From Asterias amurensis (Eukaryota; Echinodermata; Asteroidea; Forcipulatida; Asteriidae): a stretch of 64,000 nucleotides of DNA. A program made the position numbers and the translations under genes. The stretch covers positions 9,549,391-9,613,390 of the forward strand of contig NC_092657.1 of NCBI RefSeq assembly GCF_032118995.1, read 5' to 3'. Below are positions 50,301 through 59,456 of this stretch, one piece after another (within the stretch, counting starts at the first letter, position 1; the number at the start of each line of letters is the position of its first letter). The notes below the pieces were generated by a model. That model saw only the letters and a list, made by a program, of their open reading frames with translations, had not been told where the DNA came from and did no database searches.

Positions 50301-52850
50301 TGTGATATTTTTTCACAGGACTCAAGGGAAGTACTGGGTATACAATGCGGGAAGTACGGTGTATCGGTAAAAACCAAAAATATTAATAATATCAAAGTCT
50401 TATGTAGCCCACATATCTACCAACAAGGTGCTCAAGGCGCTGAGTATATACAAACTTTCAGAAAGATGAGATATTGAACTGATGAATTCTGAGAACCAAT
50501 TATATAGCACCTTATAAGGGATTTCAAGGTTCTGTGGCGCATACAGCATCTTTGTGATAAGCGCATTGGGTTCCATAACATGCAGTACACAGCACATGCG
50601 ACCAACGGCTTTACCTCCCATCCGAAGGACGAAGCAATGTCTAAGTGCTTGCTTAAGGGCACAGGTGTCATGGCTGGGGATTCAAACCCAAACTCTGCTG
50701 ATCAGAAACACCGGAGTTCGGATTTGGTGTTCTTAACTGCTCGGCCACAACACTTCTTTAAACCTCTAAATATTTATAATGCATTGGTGATAACGTACCA
50801 CTCCCAGGGGTACCAAACTATTTATTTTGAATCAGTTTTGGATGGGTTGAGCAACCTCAGATTCTTAATCATCTATTGCATCATGCATTTATGTAGATTT
50901 CTGTATTTTTTATTCCTACCCAGCTGGAATCTATGGACGAAAGTGGAGTAGCAGAGTCCATAGATGACCTAATACCAAGTCGGTTTGATGCAGGCTACTG
51001 CAAGCCATACGTCAGACCTGGTGACCTACCAAACTGGTAAAGGCCCTTGTCCAGCACAACATTCTGTGCAAGCCCAGAATGGAACTTGATCAGTTCATGG
51101 ACGGTAAGTTATAGAGCCAATAAAGGATGATCTCAATATGTCAACTATACATCGCAGATACCGGTTAATAACCATTTTATTTTACTCTAAAAATTTCCAT
51201 TTAGTATTATAAATAACTCGAGTCAAAAAAGCACCTGGCTGCTTGGCTTTTACAGCTTGAGACAAAAATGGCTTATCTATTATAATGACCCTGGACGTCA
51301 GTGACGATTTACCCCGACTGCTTTTGAACACAGTTCTCAAGCTTTTGCATTTCCACACCAAACAGCCACCACTGACGTCACGATTCCTTTGTCGCGCGGG
51401 TTTGTTTGACCCACCGTTTTTCAGAAATTTGGCTTGGAGCGTTGATAACGTTCTGGAGAAAAACCCATTTTTACCATGTTTTAACGCGAGGTAAGAGACT
51501 CGTTATATTTTTTTATGTTTCCTGGATGGACTGTAGCTGTTAGGAAACTGTAATATCTATATATTTGAGATCATCTTTATTGGCTGTTTAATAATGGGTG
51601 TTTGAGCATTGCCAAACATCTTGTACAATTTCCTCATTTAAGCTGATTTCCTCTTTGGGTGATTTGACAACCTCAAATTGGCATACAAAGAACTCCGCCC
51701 AAATTTCATCTGGAGCACAAGTTCCACCATCAATAAAATCAATGGTTCTCCCTATTCCTCAGTCGTGGATACACTATACAGATATAAGGAACAATGACTT
51801 AGTATAAAGTCAATCAACCAGATGTTGAAGTACAAAAATATTCAAATTTTTCTTTTTAAATGTTGTTTTTGTGGCGATATGTTGACCATATAACTAAAAA
51901 TCCTTTTTCTAATTTGCAGGGTTGTCACTTGGTGGTGTGCTAAAAATGATGCAAGACCACCCTCGTCAGTGTGCAGTGCTCCTGGAAGGCCGGAAACCAA
52001 GGGAACTGACTACCGCAGCATTGCGAGATATCATGAACTTTGAGTTCACAGGTGAACCAGGCTCCAACAACCGCATGGCTCAGGAGACAGTGACCCAAGG
52101 TTGGATCATGTTTCTGCAAGCCTCAGAAGGTAATTATACAGAATGTATGGTTTCAATCAATCAATCAGTTAACTTTGGTCTCTGGCAATTAAGTAATGTA
52201 CCACCTCACACCTCAGATAAGTATGCATCAACAATTATTAATCAACAAGACAAAAAGAAGTATAAAAAATTAACCACAGCTGTAAATCGTGTTTTCTCTT
52301 TAAAGAACCAGAAAAAAAGAATGAGGGAGTTCCAGTCAATCACAATGACACTGCCCATTCCTTTTCAACTAATTTTCCTGAGTTATTATTTTATTAATAC
52401 AGGAGCTGATATGGGTCAAAAATCTTTAGAATATTAAGAGTACACTGTTTTATCTCTTTGACAGTGTGTCAAAGTACACTAACACATGTTTAAAAAACAT
52501 CCTTAACATTTAAAATTTACTCTCTTTTTTGTACTCTGTATTTTTGTATTTCAGCCGGAGAAGCTAAGGCAAAATTAAATGAAACAGCAATAAATATAAC
52601 TCTCTCAGATGTCATGATGTGGCTCACAGGGCTGGAGCAGCTGCCTTGTGAGCCAAGCACTGTCCAAATAGATATTAAATTTGAGAAGAGGGAGCTACCA
52701 AAAATCAACACTTGTGGATATGCGGTTTTTCTACCGCTATCAGAGAGATTTCAAGACCTTGACTCCATTGTTGACGAGTTAGACCTTGACTCCATTGTTG
52801 ACGAGTATGCAGCCCTAGTTGTCGAGAGTCAGGGTTTTGGGTCTGTTTAA
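38399..52850 (+). CDS. HECT E3 ubiquitin ligase, G2E3-like, 12 exons, frame broken by small indels
   Basis: Exons are 38,399-38,666, 44,217-44,543, 45,530-45,674, 46,232-46,303, 46,827-46,913, 47,341-47,501, 47,894-48,010, 48,397-48,610, 49,376-49,589, 50,924-51,103, 51,920-52,129 and 52,555-52,850. Every splice phase matches its neighbour. The N-terminus is A/P/S-rich. Exons 2-3 carry the family's VPRG-type segment (here AIPRGQVKGHLASAGLVGQ) and GQGCLYIL. Exons 4-7 are acidic and disordered. Exons 8-12 form the HECT domain (LSVRRQRLLSDAL, GESGVDIGGLTR, LGQLTAATILNGGPG, LDQFMDG, and LPKINTCGYAVFLP with the catalytic cysteine at 52,713-52,715). HECT ligases take ubiquitin from E2 onto this cysteine and pass it to substrates. 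Six small indels, several in homopolymers, interrupt the frame. It is either a recent pseudogene or a good gene with consensus errors. Confidence 0.7.
38805..39590. repeat. GC-rich ~106-bp minisatellite in HECT intron 1
   Basis: Units contain GGTCCGCC, CCTCTGATGGTCCGCC, CGGCACACAATCGGCTGCCG and GTGGACCGACAGCGAGC, with near-perfect repetition at 39,015, 39,121 and 39,227 (106 bp) and more diverged units on both sides. CGGTCC/GGACCG and GCCGCTGGCGG motifs make it rich in short palindromes. All open frames here are repeat artefacts. Confidence 0.85.
39591..40849. other. HECT intron 1, no feature recognised
   Basis: AT-rich intronic sequence. The only notable item is a GGGCTCGATTTCACAGAGCTGCC block (40,344 on) resembling a dispersed repeat that ends near CTAAAGCAGCTCTATGAAAT (40,512 on), forming a loose inverted pair. 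Confidence 0.4.
40850..41555. mobile_element. Two adjacent copies of a palindromic MITE family
   Basis: Each copy has the arms ATGTCCACAGATT(A/T)ACATT, GTAGAAAGCTTCC, a CTCATTTCTCAAAAACTA block and its reverse complement GTAGTTTTTGAGAAATGAG. Copy 1 is about 40,850-41,215 and copy 2 about 41,229-41,555. The centre of copy 2 is a nearly perfect hairpin around GGTCTCGTGAGACC (41,387-41,400). A third member is at 53,098-53,455. The termini resemble GGGTACTTTTT and GTACCCGAATCC. No coding. Confidence 0.7.
41943..42512. mobile_element. hAT-like MITE with a second element nested in it
   Basis: The ends are TAGGCCTGGGCGACTAG and its near reverse complement ending CTGCCCAGGCCTA. CGACTAGTCG-like motifs repeat inside each arm. 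A nested inverted repeat at about 42,232-42,447 has AGACGATGTGACCT arms matching AGGTCACATCGTCT. No target duplication is clear. It lies in HECT intron 1. Confidence 0.6.
42630..43090. repeat. GC-rich 60-bp minisatellite in HECT intron 1
   Basis: The CGGTCCG start recurs at 42,634, 42,693, 42,753, 42,813, 42,873 and 42,934, then continues in diverged form. Units read CGGTCCGCTGTCGGTTCTTG, GGCGGCATGCCTCTGGTGGT, and a TACCAGTGGTTGCCGATGT end. It shares the CGGTCCGC core with the array at 38,805-39,590 but has a different period. Confidence 0.85.
43160..43241. repeat. Hairpin at the end of the CGGTCCGC sequence
   Basis: TAGTTGCGATAACCCTCCTG followed by TCGACGGCG is mirrored by CGCCGTCGGCAGAGGAGGGTTA and GTTATCGCAACTA, with a three-base insertion in the right arm. 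It sits directly after the last GC-rich repeat and could be the terminus of a larger element. Confidence 0.7.
43242..44110. other. HECT intron 1, no feature recognised
   Basis: Apart from a GTTGTTGTTGTTGCTGTC low-complexity run near 43,710 and a T-rich patch, nothing structured is seen. Confidence 0.4.
45074..45108. repeat. Perfect 35-bp palindrome
   Basis: ATTAATTTTACCTTTCC, one G, then its exact reverse complement GGAAAGGTAAAATTAAT. The loop is one base. It lies in HECT intron 2. Confidence 0.9.
45249..45401. mobile_element. Short foldback element
   Basis: GGGAGACTTTGGAACGCTAG at the left is mirrored by CTAGTGTCCCAGAAAGTCTC at the right, and inner blocks (ACTTACCAGCTAAA against TTTACCTGACAAGT) also pair. 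Arms are about 52 bp and imperfect. It lies in HECT intron 2. Confidence 0.65.
46304..46826. other. HECT intron 4
   Basis: Bounded by GTGAGT and TTAAACAG. No repeat or additional exon recognised. Confidence 0.45.
48397..48610 (+). CDS. First HECT-domain exon
   Basis: It opens TLQELIG in phase with the previous exon, shifts frame within 20 bases, then reads the HECT N-lobe start LSVRRQRLLSDALI and VTFTGESGVDIGGLTR. A second shift follows (an AGAG where an E codon is expected, consistent with a GA deletion), after which LLGKEVGSSDMTQ leads into the donor G|GTAAGG. Confidence 0.65.
48705..49080. repeat. ~380-bp dispersed repeat, (+) copy in HECT intron 8
   Basis: It begins AAAGACACTGGACTCTACTG and ends CAATAGTGTCCACTGCCTTT, so the ends are inverted versions of CACTGGACACTA. 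Interior blocks are AATTTGAGCTCAATCGG, GCTTTCAGATGCTTGATTT and CTACTTCTTTCTCGAAAACT. It looks like a non-autonomous DNA element. Confidence 0.75.
49645..50040. repeat. ~380-bp dispersed repeat, inverted copy in HECT intron 9
   Basis: Same family as 48,705-49,080 but in the opposite orientation: it begins CCACTTGACACTATTG and ends AAAAGTGTCCAGTGTCTTAT. Two opposite copies therefore flank the HECT exon at 49,376-49,589. Confidence 0.75.
50105..50355. mobile_element. Foldback element with tRNA-like B box
   Basis: Left arm blocks GTATACTCAGTACTTC, TATCACAGGCATATTACT and ATTCGAACCCAC are mirrored by GTGGGTTCGATTCCCAACCG, AGTAATATGCCTGTGATA and GAAGTACTGGGTATAC. GGTTCGATTCC is a good RNA polymerase III B box. 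Arms are about 85 bp. Confidence 0.7.
50500..50755 (-). mobile_element. tRNA-derived SINE
   Basis: On the minus strand it starts GTGTTGTGGCCGAGCAGTTA (tRNA-Leu/Ser-like 5' half with an A box), has GGGTTTGAATCC (B box) about 60 bp on, and ends in a tail with AATGCGCTTATCAC and AAGGTGCTATATAA. It lies in HECT intron 9. Confidence 0.65.
51115..51586. mobile_element. 472-bp TIR element right after a HECT exon
   Basis: AGCCAATAAAGGATGATCTC at the left matches GAGATCATCTTTATTGGCT at the right, with one base difference in length. It begins 11 bp after the donor site of the HECT exon 50,924-51,103. The interior has a 69-codon frame with no recognisable content. No target duplication is clear. Confidence 0.65.
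52555..52850 (+). CDS. HECT C-lobe exon with catalytic cysteine
   Basis: This intact exon encodes ITLSDVMMWLTGLEQLPCEP, the LPKINTCGYAVFLP active-site segment and a C-terminus ending SQGFGSV. A perfect 27-bp tandem duplication (52,755-52,781 and 52,782-52,808) repeats DLDSIVDEL after the active site, which lengthens the last helix region by nine residues. Most HECT proteins end a few residues after such an F-G motif, so the stop is at the expected place. Confidence 0.75.
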
Positions 52851-53000
52851 TTATAGAGATATGATCAGAAGATGCACAACTTTAACACTACAACATCAAT
52901 GTTCACTGCTGCAATTATACACAGTACAAAACAAAGTACTACTCTGTCCGCTGTCACTGTCAACTCAGCAGTGCTGATTTTTTATTATTGTGCTAAAAAA

Positions 53001-53075
53001 GAAATCAACGATGGAGTCAAAGTCTTGGAATCTCTCGTTTGTGGGTAGAATAACCCCATATCCACCATAAGTTAC
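53001..53075 (-). pseudogene. Inverted fragment of the HECT C-lobe
   Basis: The minus strand reads YGGYGVILPTNERFQDFDSI, clearly related to the (+) strand TCGYAVFLPLSERFQDLDSI at 52,710-52,772. The catalytic cysteine position is glycine, and the 27-bp duplication is absent. It lies about 150 bp beyond the HECT stop codon in the opposite direction. Confidence 0.7.
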
Positions 53076-53097
53076 CAGCACTTGATCATTATAACTT

Positions 53098-53455
53098 GGG
53101 ATTTGGGGACTTTTTGTAAACACAAATCACAATGTCCAAGGATTTACATGTAACTTTCAAAGCTTGAAAATATTGATATTAGAAGGCTTCCCTTAAAATG
53201 TAACTTACTAAGATGGGCAGTTCTTGAGAAATTAGTAAAACATCATCACAACATATTTGTTTGTCATGCTAAAATGATTTTCGTCACAAAATTATTTTCC
53301 TGGCTTATTTAACTCATTTCTCAAAAACTACAGTGCCTCAGTAAGTAATATTTTAAGTGGAGTTTTATACTATCGTTCAAGACCGTTCATTCAAGTTTAA
53401 TGTAAACATGTGAGCATTGTGTTTAGTGTCTTACAAAAAGTACCCGGACCCTTTA
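53098..53455. mobile_element. Palindromic MITE, third copy
   Basis: Shares ACAATGTCCA, GGCTTCCCTTAAAATGTAAC, ACTCATTTCTCAAAAACTAC and CAGTAAGTAATATTTTAAG with the pair at 40,850-41,555 and ends GTACCCGGACCC. It abuts the next dispersed repeat. Confidence 0.7.
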
Positions 53456-53818
53456 AAGACACTGGACACTAAATAGGTAATTGTCAAAGACCAGTTTTCT
53501 CACTTGGTGTATTTCAGCATGCATAAAATAACAAACTTGTGAAAATTTTGAGTCAATTTGTTGTCAAAGTTACAAGAGAATAATGGAAGAAAAATACATG
53601 TACACACTTGTCGCACAAGTTGTGTGCTTTCAGATGCTTATATTCGTTAAAAATATTTTAGCGAAAAATTACTTCTTTCTCAAAAAACTTTGTTTCTTTA
53701 GAGGGAGCCGTTTCGCAAAATGATTTATACTATCAACCTCTCCCCATTACTCGTTACCAAGTAAGGTTTTATGTTAAACATTATTTTGAGTAATTACCAG
53801 TAGTGTCCACTGCCTTTC
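53452..53818. repeat. ~380-bp dispersed repeat, (+) copy
   Basis: Begins TTTAAAGACACTGGACACTA and ends GTAGTGTCCACTGCCTTTC. This is the best-preserved copy in the window with respect to its ends. Confidence 0.8.
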
Positions 53819-54129
53819 ACACATTCTGTCGACTAAACGAAACAACTGAAATTCTGCATTGTGATTTATTAACCCTCAACACATCACTTATTGCATACAA
53901 AGTTGTACAATTAGTCTTTAAAACCAGAAAATAACATTTGAAAAAAATGTTGAGACTGCGGCCCTTGACCATGTGGTCTTGCTTATATTATGTTATAGAC
54001 AAAGTACTCTGGCTTGGACCATTCCAGTGTAGTGGAAATGTCAATGGGTGGGATTTAAATCGCCCTGAAAGTTCAACCTCTTTCCTGTTGTACCACTATC
54101 ACACTGCACTCATTCTCGGTACGTTCTGA

Positions 54130-54244
54130 GAAATGTAGTCTTGTTGCAAGATGATAGTTAATGTGCGCTGGGAGGAGGGACCGAGCGGGGAATCGCTAAC
54201 TGAGCGAGTTGGAATAACAAAGTCTTGCACCAAGACTACACTTC
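54130..54244. mobile_element. Small hairpin MITE
   Basis: GAAATGTAGTCTTGTTGCAA at the left pairs with TTGCACCAAGACTACACTTC at the right. The interior is GC-rich (GGAGGAGGGACCGAGCGGGG). About 115 bp. Confidence 0.65.
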
Positions 54245-55048
54245 AAAAGGTAGTAACAACTGGTATGATGTGATTGAGGTACAAGGTTCAATTTAGGTCT
54301 GCTGCCTTTGATTTTAAACTCTATGTTTAGGTCACCTACACATTGCTTTACTGCGTGGGAAAATACAAACCTTGAAATTTCTTGTCACTGGTGGAAAGAG
54401 GTGTCTATGTTCTGTTCAAAACCGTTACAACTCATTTGAGGTACATGACAGTGTACATAACATTACTCTATAAGCCGTCTGTTATCTTAAAACTATTATT
54501 AGTTTATATCCGTGCTTACAAGTTTCTAACTTGAATGCTCACTTATCCGAACCACTGATCTGTATAACATGTATATATACATATTTTTTTATTTATTTGC
54601 CTCTATGCTCCCAGTTAAATTTGCCACATATGACACATATGTGGCAACAGTCGATACGGGTACAGTTGTAATAAAAAGGTCATCCACAGATGTGTGTACT
54701 ACTTGTTTCATTTTATTTTATGTGAAGCTCAAAACAACGACTGCTCCCTGAATATCCAGAATATTCTCTTAACAAACTCAAAATAACAACCTCGATGTCT
54801 AGTATAAATGGATCCTGAGCTAATTGATTTAATTTGAAATTTAGGTTGTGAACATGAAGAGCTAACAATTTATAATTTACCGCACTTTAAACTTGATGGC
54901 CAGTAATGCCTGATCATACTTCACTTAAATCCTCACTCACTAGACACTACAAAGGAAAATATATTTCTAATGATTTGTGCTTGTGCACTGTTTCTTCTGT
55001 TAATACTCGTTATTAATGTTAGGTACCAAAAGAAATTGGACTTCCGTA
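54245..55048. other. No gene recognised
   Basis: AT-rich sequence downstream of the integrase-type gene. It contains a 12-bp-arm hairpin (TTGCCACATATG, ACA, CATATGTGGCAA; 54,621-54,647). No coding exon seen. Confidence 0.45.
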
Positions 55049-57057
55049 TCAATGTAAAACATAATTTTTATCTGCAATGAATGCTGCTACGTCTTTGTAA
55101 ACCTGCACACCATCTTCATGTGCCCAGGGACTGATGGTTTCCTGTAGCTCCCTGAACATGTCCTGGTCAAGTGGACACTCGATGGAGGGAACTATGACAT
55201 GGGGCTGCATTGTGCTTTGGAGCTCTGTTGGTGAAATCCCATGGTACGGATCTTCACAAGGTGATGAGTCGTGAAGGCACGTCAGGTGTTGGAATAAATA
55301 AAAAAGCTGCACCGGGGACCGGTTACCTTCTGTAGAAATTTTGTGCTCGTTATATGCATTTTGGAATTCTGATAGTTTCTCATTTATTCTTGGCACAAAT
55401 GTGTAGTGTAGACAGAATAGGTCAGTTTCGTTGCTCGGGTCTAAAAGTCCTTGTTCTTCCATTTGGAAGAATGTTGGCTTGAAGACATGCGCGCAATTGA
55501 TGTTTATGTCCCGGTTAAGTCGTTCGACCCGCTCGTTGTGAACTGAGGAGCCAACAACGACAGGACTAGGTTTTATGTCGATTCCTCTGTGTTCGTACAT
55601 AAGGTCCCAGACATCCTTATTCTCTCCTCCGTAGTCTGACCTCACTCTTATTGGCCAACCATACTGTTCTGTAGCAGCAATGAAATGTTTTTTCACTGTA
55701 TCTGCCTCGTTGTTTGTGCTGCATTGCAGAAAAGTTATGAGACGTGAGAACCCATCTATTGCCGCATGCACAACAAACTTCCACCGTACCAGCTTGTGAT
55801 TCCCATCCAAGTGCCACAGATAGTTTGGACAAGGCACATCGTAGACCCTTCTTGTGATAGTCTTCTTTTTTTTTACGTGCCTCCACTCCTTCGGGGTCAA
55901 TTCTTCGAATTATCTCTCTTACTTTCTGCCTGGGAACCACAAATCCTTTCGCCTTCAAATGTCCCATAACATATACTTCACCAGCATTGGGATGATTTCT
56001 CTTTATTTCCTACCGTCAGAAGAGACAAACAATTTAACTTATTAAACCATTTACCATAATTACCATCAAGACAAAAGACTCACGACTCTCCAATCGTAAG
56101 AAACTTCTCACTTGACGTATCTCCCCTCACCGATACGAAAAATAACAAACCTGTTAAAACTTGAGCTCAACTTGTCGTCCAAGTGGCGAGATAATAGTGA
56201 AAGAAAAACACACATGTCACACGAAGTTGTATGCTTTCAGATGCTTGATTTCAAGACCTCAAAATCTAATTCGGAGGTCTCGAAACCAAACCCGTGGAAA
56301 ACTACTTCTTTCTCGAAAACATCACTTCAGAGGGAGCCGTTTCTGACAATGTTTATACGTTCAAGCTCTTCCCACTACTCGTTACCAAATAAGGTGTTAT
56401 TTAACAGCATATGGGTAGTTTTTTTAGCACATGGGTATTTTTTTTTAAATACATAAGATTTCACGCTTGCACGGTGGAAGTTTTAAACCTACCTTTTCTT
56501 TGTGTGCTTACTTATAAAATTGTCATAAACCAAAAACTTTAAGCGGAATATGAATTTCGGGACAGTGTAACAAAGTATTTTAGTAGACATTTTCTTTTAA
56601 ACTTTTTTCAAAGAAAGCATAGTGTCGCCGACTGTGTTAACAATGTGTTAAGAAAGCAAGAGAATGCTTCATCATTTTTGGTTAAATTGCATCACATATT
56701 TATTAGTAAAATGTCACATAATTATAATAGTGTCGCCCACTGTGTTCAATGTGTAAAGTACACAAGAGCATTGCTTCTTTTTTTTTTTTTTTAATTTGCA
56801 TCACATATTTATTATAAAAAAAGTCACATATAATAAGTTGTTCATGAGCCTAGGGATACCTGAATGACTTGGTTAAGCTCCACATCAGAGACTTCTGAGA
56901 ACTTGTTGTACGGAACGCCGGCATGTCTCAACTTCTTATACAGAGTTTCTCTGCTGACGCCAGCATCCCTGGCAATCTCACTCACCCCAAGACCAAGATC
57001 AATGAGGTCTTTCACTCTTACCATGTCAACATTTGAAGGTGGACGGCCAGGAGCACC
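55049..57057 (-). CDS. Integrase-type (rve-fold) transposase gene, frame broken once
   Basis: Two phase-0 exons were found: 56,860-57,057 (after a TTTGTATGCAG acceptor) and 55,049-56,009. Exon 1 holds a resolvase-like helix-turn-helix (GLGVSEIARDAGVSRETLYK). Exon 2 continues EIKRNHPNAGEVYVMGHL and VREIIRRIDPEGV, then the catalytic core: WHLDGNHKL (Asp), VRSDYGGEN (Asp) and SVHNERVERLNRD (Glu). This is the integrase-core family carried by animal DNA transposons; I would place it near Ginger/IS481EU-like elements without certainty. A T9 run (55,866-55,874) where eight would keep the frame is the only break. An upstream exon with the start codon is missing. The dispersed repeat at 56,085-56,405 lies in its intron. 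Confidence 0.7.
56085..56405. repeat. ~380-bp dispersed repeat, (+) copy
   Basis: Contains AACTTGAGCTCAACTTGTCG, GCTTTCAGATGCTTGATTTC, CTACTTCTTTCTCGAAAAC and TACTCGTTACCAAATAAGGT. Ends are more degraded than in other copies. Located in the integrase-gene intron. Confidence 0.7.
56620..56836. repeat. Two-copy tandem duplication (~108 bp)
   Basis: TAGTGTCGCC(G/C)ACTGTGTT starts each unit and GCATCACATATTTATTA ends it (about 56,622-56,728 and 56,729-56,836). The second copy has a T14 expansion. Confidence 0.8.
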
Positions 57058-57489
57058 CTGCATACAAATTTAAGTTCGCTATTAGCAATAGGCGGCAAAC
57101 AATTTCATACAAGAAACTCCGGCCAGCCGGTTCAGTGCATGCAGTGTCTCTATTTTCAAATAATGTCTGTAATATTGTTTTAATGAAAGATGGTAAATTT
57201 GTATTATTTTGTGCATGTGACGAGTTTGTGTGTGCCAATTTGTTGGTGCCGATTTGCTGTATCATGTAGGTGCCGAAGTGACCGGTAGGCCTACCCCTTG
57301 TTATAGACTGAAAATAGCATTATAAAATAGTGTAAACTGTTGTTTACCCTATTGTTCTAAAATTCAAAACATGGCTGTAGTCCACATGGAGGTTGAATAT
57401 TTATCTTGATCTTGATTTTGACTAGAAATTATTTGTAACTCTATAAACCATTCATGACTAGAAAACCATAAAGCCTCACGGCACAGCCA

Positions 57490-58090
57490 CTTATGTCTTG
57501 CGGCCATAACTTATTATCTTGCGGCCCCGCAACTTTCTATCTTGCGGCCCCGCAACTTAAAATGTGTAATTGCAAACATACAGTGGGACAGGTTCTTATT
57601 CGTGAGGGCGTACATTCCGGAAATTTTTGTCGGTATTTTGCAATGTTAGACAACATGGAACGGGATTTATTGATACAAGTTTATTTCCAGCTAGGATTAA
57701 ATTACAGGGATAACTTTGCTCTTTATTTTATAGTAGCCAATCAAATTATAAACAGTATGCGGACTTTATATTATTATAAGCGTGAATTAAGAAAGCTTTA
57801 ACTTTTCAGAAGACAACTCAAATCTGACTTGTTAAATTTAGAAGCTGCCATATTTATTGCTCAAACTCCCACAGACCAAGGAAATCACCAAGGATACAAA
57901 CAGCAACTCATATGGGGTAGCAGGTACAGGACTACATGGAGGCAGTAAGGAATCACCGTGGGATGCCAAAACTTGTCCGGGCTGACCTAGTCCAAGCTTT
58001 CTCAATACCCGCTCAAGGTCTGCATACTTATTATGAAATAAGATAATAAGTGGCGGCCGCAAGTTAATAAACTGGCGGCTGCAAGATCAT
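57490..58090 (+). mobile_element. Non-autonomous element carrying an integrase remnant, GCGGCC inverted ends
   Basis: The left side has CTTGCGGCCATAACTTATTA and two TCTTGCGGCCCCGCAACTT blocks. The right side has the reverse, AATAAGTGGCGGCCGCAAG and GGCGGCTGCAAGAT. Between them a plus-strand remnant reads LIQVYFQLGLNYRDN, INSMRTLYYYKRELRKL, then after breaks GNHQGYKQQL and YMEAVRNHRGMPKLVRADL. This follows the order of an integrase-family transposase (N-terminal helix region, linker, part of the core) but most of the core is deleted. It is oriented opposite to the gene at 55,049-57,057. Confidence 0.55.
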
Positions 58091-58134
58091 TTGTTTAGTT
58101 TCTTTTTTATTAATCTTTTTAACTTCTCCATTTT

Positions 58135-59002
58135 TAGCCTTGCTCAAGGCAGTCGCATTATTCGCTCCGAAAAGACGCAGCTGTAAACCCACCCGCCGTA
58201 TACCCTGTGCATGGTGTGTGCGATCACACCGAACGACCAACCCGTATACACACTGTCACATCGCACGAATACTGTTCACACAAGTCATCGCACTCGTACA
58301 CCACTAACCGCATGCGGAGGCCGTCAGGCCGACAGCCTTGTCGGATCTGTATCTTCCCGTTTTAATGTGTTGTATTGAAAAAATTCCAATAGTGGACGAA
58401 ATTGGGGGGGCTCGAGGATATGCTAGTATGCAGCTCATGAATATGTATATCGTTCGTCAGACCTATCAGACAACACAGGATGTGAGGCAAATGAATTATT
58501 CATTTTGATGTCCATCACGCACTTCCCTTATCACGACCTTTGGACCCTATCATGCGTCCGTGGTGGTGGTGTGTGAGGTAAACATGTCTCGTCTTTCGCG
58601 GGCATTATGGTAATGAGCTGACCGTGGGAACTCTTCGCTTATTATAGTAATGAGGTCAGTGGCTTCAACACAGATCCTACAAGGCTGTCGGCCTGACGGC
58701 CTCCGCATGCGGATAGTGTACGGGGGCATCGTGTCGTGCGATGTTACGCACAGTGAATACGGGTGGGTTTTACGCACAGTGAATACGGGTGGGTTTTTAT
58801 ACAGCGGCGGTCTTTTTTCGGAGTGAATAATTCGACTGCCTTGAGACGGCCTCCGCATGCGGATAGTGTACGGGGCATCGTGTCGTGCGATGTTACGCAC
58901 AGTGAATACGGGTGGGTTTTACGCACAGTGAATACGGGTGGGTTTTTATACAGCGGCGGTCTTTTTTTGAAGTGAATAATTCGACTGCCTTGAGCAAGGC
59001 TA
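58135..59002. mobile_element. Mutator-like foldback element, 9-bp TSD
   Basis: The ends are TAGCCTTGCTCAAGGCAGTC and its reverse complement, flanked by CTCCATTTT on both sides (58,126-58,134 and 59,003-59,011). Arms are over 200 bp. The right arm contains two tandem units (about 58,693-58,845 and 58,850-58,998), each with CGGCCTCCGCATGCGGATAG and a doubled ACGCACAGTGAATACGGGTG. A 9-bp duplication fits Mutator-like elements. No transposase is encoded. Confidence 0.8.
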
Positions 59003-59033
59003 CTCCATTTTTGGATGTTTGTTGGCAAAAAAA

Positions 59034-59088
59034 TTAAAAATAACTAAATAAATAACTAAACAAATAAATAAATAAATAAATAAATAAG

Positions 59089-59139
<51 letters not shown>

Positions 59140-59143
59140 ATAG
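59034..59143. repeat. AAAT microsatellite
   Basis: AATAAATAAATAAAT-type repeat with one AAGTAAAT interruption. Confidence 0.95.
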
Positions 59144-59456
59144 GCCGTCACCGTGTTCCTTTTTATGACCTTTTTGTTTATTTATTTTTTGTTTTATTAA
59201 CCTCGATTGTCTTAAATAATTTCTACCCATTGTTTTTCTCGATCACCGTGATTAAGTCACGCTAAAATGTATATATAAATATGTATGTCTGTTGTTCTTG
59301 TTTGTATGTTATCAATTTAATTTCTATGTATTACAGCCCGTAGCTCATTTAATCTGTTATATAATAGCAGTATGTATTGGAGCTTGTTGTATTGATGTAT
59401 GTTGTTGCAGATAATTTTTGTTGAATAAACGGAGTAGTATAACTCCACATCAAGAG
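59144..59456. other. No gene recognised
   Basis: Unique-looking AT-rich sequence between the AAAT microsatellite and the long simple-sequence array. Nothing structured is seen. Confidence 0.5.

Noticed and set aside
54569-54751. Short hydrophobic frame
   Set aside because: AT-rich intergenic sequence with no supporting context.
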